This document shows, in pieces, positions 57,101 to 64,000 of a stretch of DNA of 64,000 nucleotides (the first letter of the stretch is position 1; each line of letters begins with the position of its first letter). Under the pieces are notes generated by a model. That model was given only the letters and a program-made list of their open reading frames with translations, was not told the origin of the DNA and searched no databases. Source of the DNA: Chiridota heheva (taxonomy: Eukaryota; Echinodermata; Holothuroidea; Apodida; Chiridotidae); the NCBI GenBank assembly GCA_020152595.1, contig JAIGNY010000159.1:85001-149000 (forward strand), in the 5' to 3' direction. The position numbers were made by a program, and so were the translations under genes.

Positions 57101-60039
57101 AATTATTCCAAAACAAAGTACCGTACTTTGTAAACTATAAGTAGTGTTTTTTCTCGTTTTTCAATGAGAGCGCAAGCAAAAGTACAAGGTTATCGCCGCT
57201 TTGACCTTTGTAACTTATGAATGAAAGTATTTGGTAGTCCATTTCACACGCCCTGACAATTAACATATATCTATTTATCATATATATAAAATCCAATGTG
57301 ATTGTTGCAAAAAAGGGCCCGTACTTTTCAACAAATAGAAAATCGATGAGAGAACAAATTTCGCGTCTGCTTATGTATCCCTTTATTTTAATTCTGACGT
57401 AATCTTAGTACGCCCGAGCTGCATGGACTGTACTATTGTGTGCAGAGGGTTTCCTGTTGTTTGTGTATTGTAAACATGCTGTAAAGAGGCGATAAGCATT
57501 TTCCAATGTCGGATTTTGGCTTATTTTCTTCCATTTGTAATAGTTTTCTTGTATATTTTGTTACACTGAGATATATTTTTTATTATATGACTGTATTCTT
57601 CAGAAATTAAAACATTATTTGGCTGAATTATTACCGACAACAATCATGAACGAAGAAGTGCAAGAGCGAGGCATATAAATGACAACGTTAGGTTGCATGA
57701 TTATGATACCAAAAATGAAGAACTATGCTATTTATTAAATTTTTTGTATAAATTAATATCTGTTTATTATATCCTTGAATAAACTTCTAATATCTTTTCT
57801 TATCACTGTATTCTTAAAAATTGTTTTCTATTCAGCACAAGTACAGTTTGTCATACATTTGTTTAAGAAAAATGAGTTAAAAAGTTTCTCATCAGTAATG
57901 CCTTGTCTAACAAACTTTTGAACTGAAATTGTGTGTTCATTAAATTTCATTTGTTTTGCTTCAAAGATATTTCATTGGAACTGGCTAGTTGTTAAATAAA
58001 ATGTTGTCTAAAGTTCCATTCCACTTGGCCTACATCCCACATGCGGCATGCTATGCCGTCAAACATGGCAATCCGTCCCACCCTTTCCCACCCTTTCCTA
58101 CATGCCGACCCACACTCTCCCTCATGCTGTCCTGCCCCTCTCCCATATGCCATCTCAGCCTCTGACAGTCACTGGTATAATCAAGAGTGACAATCCTGGC
58201 TATGACCACGATGTGCGTAAACACTCTCAAATCTGTGAAACCACATAATACTTTTGTATGATAAATAATTTTGTTGCCCTCAAAGAACATCTTAATGAAC
58301 TTGGCCTCCACTGCGTGCAAACTAAAAGTATTCAACTATTCTATCAATGACTTCGTTCTTAAAAACAACCCGCATAATAATGATACAATCCAAATCCTAA
58401 TTCTCCTCTTCCTCCCCCTCTCTACTTTTTTTGTTTTACCCTTGCACCTCCTCTCTCGATCACAGCTTTCTGGCTTTTGTTCTTGAATTTCTCTCTCTCT
58501 CCCCCTGGTTTCTTTCCTTCCTACCTCTAAAATGATCTGACCTCTCAGGCACAATTTGACCCTCGTTGTCGTGGTGCCGTTAAGACCTCATCAAACAAAC
58601 AAACAAACCAAGTTCTATGTATAGTTTTCCGTAACACATCACAGCTAGTTCTGCGAATTTTTTCCTTCTGCGGCGATATGCGCGTTTTGAGGTAAAACAT
58701 TCCCATATGATAGGATATGGTCCGTAGATGTGCCCTGTTGTTTTTTGTGGGGATTTACCTCCTACTTGGTATGATGATGTACAGTATATCCCAGTAGAGG
58801 GTATTAAAGTATATCTCATACTTGGTATGATGATGTACAGTATATCCCAATAGAGGGTATTAAAGTATATCTCATACTTGGTATGATGATGTACAGTATA
58901 TCCCAATAGAGGGTATTAAAGTATATCTCATACTTGGTATGATGATGTACAGTATATCCCAATAGAGGGTATTAAAGTATATTCTGGCTTTATATTCTAT
59001 AGGAGTCAGCATGGGCATGATTTGTCTACTAAAAGTGTGGGGAGGAGGGTGCAAAGTCAACAATGGGGAGACCACAAAATTGTACTAAGATGTAAAACAT
59101 CACTATACAAAAGATATGAATTTGAAAAAAGTGGGAGGCAAGTGCTTCCTTGCCTCTCCCCCTCAAATCCTGCCCATGGGAGTCAGTAAAGAAAATAGTA
59201 ATGGAAGGAAGTAGCTTGATTTATTTGTAATTAGAAAATGTAGCAAAATCATTTAAAATTCAAATTACAATAAAGAAGGGGTGGGGAGGGTGTAATATTG
59301 ATTAATTATGCAGAAAAGTGCTATATAATGAAATGAAACTAAACTGTTTGTGGCTCGCTTAAGTCTAGTCTCCCTTGATTTTCCGCAACTACTGTATAAT
59401 GCAGACAGATACGCTGAACATCAATGCGGAAGTGTGTTGTCTGCTGTTCTTTTTCCTTATTCAGCTATTGGGAGAAGTGATTGAATGGCGATTACCATCC
59501 TTTGGAGAGGACGTAAAATTGGTCCCGAGGGTAGGAGATTCACCCCTGCCTGGTTCTCTGATCTCTTCTTAAAAAGAACAAGGTGTTAACCCGGTGTTCA
59601 TCCGCTTCCCGTCCTAGCAAATTCCTTAGGTTCACATTGCAAACAAGTCAAGTGGGAATTATGTGCACTTCCCCTGGCATGTTCCTAGTAAAAGGTAAGT
59701 GTAAAAACTACTCCCTGCAGAATATTTAATCTAATTTTTCTTGTATTATCCACAGGTGAAGTTCTTTCTCAAAGCGATTGGAAAGAATCCGGAGCAGACT
59801 ATGTAGTAGTGCCTGTCGGTTCTAGGTTTTGCAAGTCAAAACCACCCTCTGATGGTTATGCAGAAGTTGTGACTGATTGTTGGATTGAGATGTGCATTGA
59901 AGCAGAACGAGTGCTGTCTCGAGATGAGAATCCCTTGTTTAATTTTTTCGTCACTACTGATGATATATGCGCATACAGATTCTGTTTAAGAGATTGTGTT
60001 CTATGTGTTAGGTATGTACTGAAAGTGACTGAGAAATAA
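50360..60039 (+). CDS. RING / B-box / coiled-coil / BRCT protein, four exons, 441 aa
   Basis: Spliced from 50345-51193, 52708-52816, 54523-54621 and 59756-60039. All introns are GT-AG and all phases agree. The start ATG sits in ACCATGG with an in-frame TGA 9 nt upstream. Domains: RING at residues 7-47 (C7, C10, C22, H24, C27, C31, C44, C47); B-box at 82-115 (C82, H85, C93, C96, C101, C104, H108, H110); helical coiled-coil-like region about 120-245; a Cys cluster TCCTCRKC at 294-301; an acidic linker EDYEDD; and a BRCT-like domain at about 317-412. In the BRCT, GLFYGLEFYL fits beta1, ADYVVVPV the third strand, and EVVTDCWIEMCIEAERVL the conserved Trp helix. Known: RING/B-box proteins are usually ubiquitin E3 ligases and BRCT domains bind repair or phospho-partners. 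Inferred: a ligase targeted to DNA-damage or chromatin partners. There are no NHL, SPRY or FN3 domains. Confidence 0.85.
51362..51950 (-). pseudogene. LINE ORF2 C-terminal fragment in intron 1
   Basis: Minus strand. It reads KSVLLYGCETWRV, KLDTFMFKCYRRIL, RRWRWIGHVMRM, GHPRTTWRRTVEKE and ARQVANKRVQW, the usual tail of an RTE-type LINE protein. A frameshift divides it near 51690. It lies wholly in intron 1 of the RING-BRCT gene, in antisense. The clade is inferred from motifs. Confidence 0.82.
52708..52816 (+). CDS. Exon 2: Cys cluster and acidic linker
   Basis: Acceptor GTGATTTTAG, 36 codons plus one base, donor GATG|GTAAGT. Encodes EWYVTCCTCRKCAWSPSN and EDYEDD. It joins exon 1 in phase 0 and exon 3 in phase 1. 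Confidence 0.85.
53020..53425. repeat. GC-rich minisatellite arranged as an inverted repeat, in intron 2
   Basis: Units of about 21-24 bp. The first half (to about 53170) reads ACCGGCGCTATGGCCGGGACC and the second half (53220-53410) reads the complement GCCATAGCGCCGGTCGTCCC. The two halves can fold into a long GC hairpin. It is a sharp GC island in AT-rich surroundings. Confidence 0.92.
53840..54285 (+). pseudogene. 3' fragment of an I/R1-like LINE in intron 2
   Basis: Encodes CLTCNTKLSIKHSLLTC and NSNLFHLI followed by a stop, matching the C-terminus at 45940-46120. The 3' UTR has TTTTTAACACCCTCTTGGCA and GCCGTTAAACATCAAC and ends in an AAAC-like tail. Confidence 0.85.
54523..54621 (+). CDS. 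Exon 3: first half of BRCT-like domain
   Basis: Acceptor TTGCTCGTACAG, 99 nt, donor GGAAG|GTAAGT. Encodes PDGLFYGLEFYLHHGRS and then EKRYLEWIIEKAEG, fitting beta1 and helix 1 of BRCT. Confidence 0.87.
54897..55051. mobile_element. hAT-like MITE in intron 3
   Basis: 155 bp, begins CAGTGGCGTAACTAAGG and ends CTAGCTACGCCACTG (inverted ends). It is flanked by CCTGCAGG and CCAGCAGG, a 7-of-8 match to an 8-bp target-site duplication. No coding capacity. Confidence 0.78.
55765..56010. repeat. 15-bp CCCCGGCTTCTCGCC minisatellite in intron 3
   Basis: About 15 units, mainly 15 bp, interrupted by CTCGCCTAGGCTT-like variants. Gives Pro/Ala/Ser/Arg frames that are not genes. Confidence 0.93.
56130..58370. 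other. Intron 3 sequence, no element recognised
   Basis: AT-rich intron DNA with no additional phase-compatible exon found. Confidence 0.5.
58380..58613 (+). mobile_element. LINE 3' UTR fragment in intron 3
   Basis: Pyrimidine-rich sequence ending CACAATTTGACCCTCGTTGTCGTGGTGCCGTTAAG (in parts) and an (AAAC)n tail. This resembles the 3' end at 54215-54285, so it is a relative of the I/R1-like family. Confidence 0.7.
58765..58985. repeat. 56-bp tandem repeat, four copies
   Basis: Almost identical units starting CTTGGTATGATGATGTACAG at 58765, 58821, 58877 and 58933. Near-identity implies recent expansion. Confidence 0.95.
59010..59178. mobile_element. Candidate MITE with 8-bp target-site duplication, in intron 3
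   Basis: Ends CATGGGCATGATTTG and CAAATCCTGCCCATG are 15-bp inverted repeats with one mismatch. Both sides carry GGAGTCAG (59002-59009 and 59179-59186). Length 169 bp, no coding. Confidence 0.75.
59756..60039 (+). CDS. Exon 4: second half of BRCT-like domain and stop
   Basis: Acceptor TGTATTATCCACAG. The split Gly codon G|GT keeps the frame. Encodes GADYVVVPVGSRF and EVVTDCWIEMCIEAERVL, then a short tail with five Cys and TAA at 60037-60039. No AATAAA is obvious soon after. Confidence 0.88.
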
Positions 60040-60100
60040 ATTTGGTCACTCTACAATTATTACATTGATTCAAAGGATTACTTCAGTGATCAAACATGTT

Positions 60101-60218
60101 TATCTTGTATGAAAGAGGATTTTAAAAGACACAAACTGGTGAAGAAAGCATTCAAAAATCATATTCTGTTAAGGAGGCATTCAAGTTTAAAGCTGTCTTA
60201 TCTGTGTAGAAATGACTT
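60101..60218. repeat. Inverted duplication behind the gene, copy 1
   Basis: About 118 bp whose reverse complement recurs at 60482-60602 with modest divergence. Shared words are AGCATTCAAAAATC, TTAAGGAG and TGTGTAGAAA. It begins about 60 bp after the stop codon, so it probably lies in the 3' UTR. Confidence 0.85.
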
Positions 60219-60481
60219 GGTGTATGGAAGGCTGGCATTCTCACATTCTTAACAATTAAAAATGTATTTTAAAGAAAATTTATTTAACTTCTTTACTATT
60301 TGAATTGTTTTCCCTCAAACTTTCTTCAGGTGGTATATTATAAATACCCTTACTAGATTATGCTTCACTACTCTTCTGACACATCCAATGGTTTTTAAAC
60401 GACGAAATCACAGGACAAAATATGATAGAATACATAGACTTTCAGGGATCTGAGGCTATGACAACCAACTAGTCTGATTTC

Positions 60482-60602
60482 AGTCGTTTCTACACAAAAG
60501 GTACCAAATTTTAAACTTAAAAATCTCCTTAATGGAATTAGATTTTTGAATGCTCTCTTGACCATGTTGTTTCTTTTGAAGTCCCCTTTCATATAAGATG
60601 GA
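60482..60602. repeat. Inverted duplication behind the gene, copy 2
   Basis: Reverse-complement partner of 60101-60218 with a spacer of about 263 bp. RNA spanning both could fold into a long imperfect hairpin. Confidence 0.85.
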
Positions 60603-60665
60603 CTTGCTTGACCCTTGACCTAATCCTTTAATGAAAACATTTTGAGCATTTCTAATTACTATATG

Positions 60666-60668
<3 letters not shown>

Positions 60669-60716
<48 letters not shown>
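60669..60716. repeat. AT microsatellite
   Basis: Pure AT run with one GT interruption. Confidence 0.93.
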
Positions 60717-60719
<3 letters not shown>

Positions 60720-60720
<1 letters not shown>

Positions 60721-61850
60721 TTTTTTTCTTTCTTAAAACAGTTAATCATAATTATTTCACTAAACTCTTAGTTTTAAATCAATACTCATGAAATATCCAA
60801 TGATTATAAAAGACAAAATGTTGGAATATTGTTCAATGAAATACATATGAGCATTCTTGACCACTAAAATCAACCATTAAAGAGCGAGGAGCAGCTTGAA
60901 ATTGATTGCTTCAAAGGTTGCAATGTATCATTAATACAGCAAAAATCACATCAAAGTTGGTTATAAACTGAGTTAAGTGACCATTTTACAGCATTTTCAA
61001 TTCTAGGGACCATTGTGCAATAAATTGTGTTATTGGCAGCTGCCCCTGGGAATGGACATGAAAATTCACATAGATAATCCTTTAAAGGTCTAAATAGCAG
61101 CTTTTCCATACGTGTTACAACATTAAATTTCGAGTAAAATGCCCTTTAAACATTTGAAAAAGCTTGTGTATTTTTTTAGTTCTGGCCAATTAAAATTGTT
61201 AAGATTATGGAATTCAGGCGAACATTGTGATGTCACCAAATAAACACAGCTCAATATCCGTTAAGTAATCCTTTCGAATGTTTTCTTCAATTTACGCCAC
61301 TTACATATTTGATTTCATTGCTGATACTTTTTGCCGCAGAGGTTTAATAAAGTTTCAAGATACTCATATGGAATCAGATGTTGACCTTCAAAATGTTGCC
61401 TAGAGAAAAACTTGTTGCGTGAAAAACAAAGGATTACATAAACTATGCAAGACGTGTTTGGAAAATATATTCTGTTTGTGGGACCATAAAAATTCTTGAA
61501 AATATGTATGGGAGTATACCGCAACAACAGAAACAACACTGACTGCTTAATTCCAACAAGAAATATCAATATAAGTGGCCTTTCATTTTCTTTTCCCTCT
61601 TTTTCCTTTCTTTCTTTTATTCTTTGCCTTATGTAATGCAATTCATTGGTGCTGTGGTCTACTATATATTCCACCCTGTCCAGTCCTATTATAAGGAACT
61701 AATAAAGATAAAATTAGATCAATAATGCTGATATCTTAATCTGTTGAAGTGATATTCCTATTGAATTTCATTTTAAAATAATTAGCAAAGGACTATAAAT
61801 GAATCAGATTGGTGAAAAAACCAAGTTAAGATCTTCTTCCTCCAAAAAGT
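60720..61850. other. Non-coding spacer
   Basis: No supported gene. A 119-codon minus-strand frame (61315-61674) has no motif or splice evidence. Confidence 0.5.
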
Positions 61851-61854
61851 TATT

Positions 61855-63005
61855 GAATTTCACTATTGAATGGTGATCTCCAACTACCTGGAAACTACAC
61901 AGGTATCACATTATCAGCTATTGCTTCAAAGATCTACATGTACAACTCACTTCTTCTGAAGCGCATCAAGCCACATGTTGATCCTATTCTTCGAAGAAAT
62001 CAAAATGGCTTCCAAAAAGGTGGAGCAACAGTACCACAGATTCTCGCACTTCAACGAATTATTGAAGAACTATGAGTCTCTAAGAGGAAAGCTTCCATCA
62101 TCTTTGTAGATTTCTCCAAGGCTTTTGATAGTGTGAACAGGAGAGTGATGATGCACATACTTATGAATTACAGTATCTCAGATGAAATACTGAAATCTAT
62201 ATTGCAGTCATGTTGTATAGGTGTAGTGGCTCAGTGGTTAAGGGGTCATGCTTGTATGCGAAAGGTACCGGGTTTGATTTTTCCCGCGAGTGTTGCATTG
62301 TGTCTTTGAGCAAGACACTTTACTCTACTTGCTTTAGTCCACTCAGCTGTAAAATGAATACCAGCACTGCTGGGAAGTTAACCTGCGATGGACTGGTCTA
62401 GGGGATTCATGTACAGTACTCTCATCCGCTTGTGCCATGGAAACCATGGATAAGCACCGGCCCTATGAGCCTAATGGCTCAGATAGATTTCATTATTGCA
62501 GTCATGTATAATAACCCCTTCTGTCACGTTTTGTGCAAATTTTGATAGTCCAACCAATGAGCTTCTAACAACTGCAGGCATATTACAGGGCGACACTCTT
62601 TCCCCCTTTCTCTTTGCCATTGTTGTGGACTATGTTCCGAGACAATCCTTGACACCATCAACACAAAGGGTATTACCATCGAACCCAGAAAATTAAGTCG
62701 TCACGATGCTAAACACCTTACTGACCTAGACTATGCAGATGATTAGGCACTTACAGCTGATCTACCAGCCTTGGCACAAGATCTGTTAACATCTCTAGAG
62801 AAAGCTGCTGCAAACCTTGCAAAGAAGAATGAATGTCTGCTGTTAAACAGAGAAACAGATCATCAACTTATCCTTTCCAGAAATGGCACTATAATAAAAG
62901 AAATAGATGACTTGAGATATCTGGGCTCATAGGTTGCTAACAGCAGGGAAGATTTCCTGCCAAAAAAGGGACAAGTTTGGACTGCATGCAACAAGCTACA
63001 TCAAG
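61855..63005 (+). pseudogene. RTE-like LINE RT pseudogene, split by a SINE
   Basis: Plus strand, 5'- and 3'-truncated. The first part has NQNGFQKGGATVPQILALQR, then after a stop IIFVDFSKAFDSVNRR. After the SINE come GILQGDTLSPFLFAIVVDY, KHLTDLDYADD followed directly by a stop codon, and WTACNKLHQ. The catalytic YADD is kept, but stops and frameshifts kill it. It belongs to the RTE-type group by motif; the exact clade is inferred. Confidence 0.88.
62214..62494 (+). mobile_element. tRNA-derived SINE with 14-bp target-site duplication
   Basis: A box GTGGCTCAGTGGTTAAGG, B-box-like GGGTTTGATTTTTCC, body TTGAGCAAGACACTTTACTC. TATTGCAGTCATGT lies immediately before (62200-62213) and after (62494-62507). 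It interrupts the RTE-like RT between the KAFDSVN and QGDTLSP blocks, so it is younger than that LINE copy. Confidence 0.93.
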
Positions 63006-63249
63006 TTTCAAGTTTATTCAAAATCCAGTAGGAATATTTATAGAAATATATATAGAAATATATCTATAAATAGGACAAAAGGTAAGAATATATGCATGAT
63101 ACTTAAAAATGAGAAAACAAAAAAAAATATCTAAAAATACATAATTTTTTTTTAACTTATACATATACGATAAAACATTGAGAAAATGTGTCAATTTAGA
63201 GTAAGTTTTGTGAAGGCATTACCTAGATAAAACGAGCCGCTCTATACAC

Positions 63250-63720
63250 AATAGAATGCTTGTATCACACATTTCTAAACTTGGGTGTGATTGCCGTATT
63301 CTTTAGATTATGATTGGCTTTTTGAAGAAGTGACATCAGATCAGAGTGCAGAGGGAGCTGTTCCATTTTTTCAATGATATGGGAAAGTCTCAAATTCTTT
63401 TTTTGATGAATTCTTTACTTGATTTATGAGAATATTACAATCGAGTCTTAAAATATTGGCACAATGTTTCAAGAAAGCTCTCTAAGTCTTTTCTGATCTT
63501 TGGCAAGTAGGAAGTGATACCAAACCGGTACAGGATAAAGCATCTGATGTAAAATGTAAATATTGAAAACATTCATATGCACATCAAGCCTAAAATATGG
63601 TACAATATAAGATAAAGTTGAAACAATAAAACAAATCTTTCTTAGAACTCTGGAAACATGGCAAGAAAAATTAAGTTTATTATCTATACAAACTCCTATG
63701 TGCATTGTCTGATCAGTGCG
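63250..63720 (-). pseudogene. LINE RT C-terminal remnant
   Basis: Minus strand: HIGVCIDNKLNFSCHV, a jockey/CR1-like motif for the end of RT, then ICFIVSTLSYIVPYF and KDQKRLRELS. A stop-interrupted frame continues downstream (SHIIEKMEQLPLHSDL). The 5' side dissolves into the 61-bp satellite. Confidence 0.75.
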
Positions 63721-64000
63721 TTCTACTTTTGAACCGTTTATTATCTATACAAGCTCCCACGTACATTGTTGGATCAGTGCATTCTACTTCTGAACCATTT
63801 ATTATCTATACAAACTCCCATGTACATTGTCTGATCAGTGCGTTCTACTTCTGAACCGTTTATTATATATACAAACTCCCATGTACATTGTCTGATCAGT
63901 GCGTTCTACTTCTGAACCGTTTATTATCTATACAAACTCCGACGTACATTGTCTGATCAGTGCGTTCTACTTCTGAACCGTTTATTATATATACAAACTC
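63676..64000. repeat. 61-bp satellite derived from a LINE RT segment
   Basis: Units start TTTATTATCTATACAAACTC at 63676, 63737, 63798, 63859, 63920 and 63981 and continue off the window. Each unit on the minus strand encodes INGSKVERTDQTMHIG and the start of VCIDNK, the RT motif just before the LINE remnant. Because 61 is not divisible by three, the amplification breaks the frame at every unit. Confidence 0.94.

Noticed and set aside
61315..61674. 119-codon minus-strand frame
   Set aside because: Low-complexity Lys/Glu stretch, no splice signals and no motif.

Overview
This is animal nuclear DNA: AT-rich, intron-bearing, and dominated by tandem repeats and decayed retrotransposons. AGGCCTA-type words, tRNA-derived SINEs and several non-LTR retrotransposon lineages with CR1/L2-like, RTE-like and I/R1-like features suggest a marine invertebrate, perhaps an echinoderm or another non-vertebrate deuterostome. 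The species is an inference and cannot be proved from the window. There are no bacterial operons or phage genes, and no CRISPR array.

Layout. (1) 1-4733 and 23583-28347 are two arms of one large inverted repeat, at least 4.7 kb each, separated by about 18.9 kb. The left arm runs off the window edge. (2) The spacer holds two phase-compatible exons of an unidentified minus-strand gene (16191-16305 and 10272-10563, with a possible third at 5850-6030). It also holds a nearly intact 5'-truncated CR1/L2-like LINE (11531-14425, minus) inserted inside a minisatellite, a 51-bp satellite (17828-19304), an AT-rich degenerate satellite (20330-21480) and tRNA-derived SINEs. (3) 28348-43830 is gene-poor. 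It holds long AT, ATAC and ATCT microsatellites, a decayed LINE, a fragment of an integrase-core DDE transposase, hAT-like MITEs and several minisatellites. (4) 43835-46300 is a decayed LINE with RT and RNase H remnants, followed by more satellites. (5) 50345-60039 is the best-supported host gene, with four exons whose splice phases agree. It encodes a 441-residue protein reading RING, B-box, coiled coil, a Cys cluster with acidic linker, and then a BRCT domain. Its introns carry LINE fragments, MITEs and GC-rich minisatellites. (6) 60100-64000 holds an inverted duplication behind the gene, an RTE-like RT pseudogene split by a SINE with a 14-bp target-site duplication, and a LINE remnant whose RT segment has been amplified into a 61-bp satellite.

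The item most likely to be new is the RING/B-box/BRCT gene: a TRIM-like ubiquitin-ligase front end joined to a BRCT module of the kind found in DNA-repair proteins. The remainder shows a repeat-driven locus in which LINEs, SINEs and MITEs are nested in one another and some satellites have arisen from transposon sequence. All splice sites and repeat limits were read by eye, with no database search.
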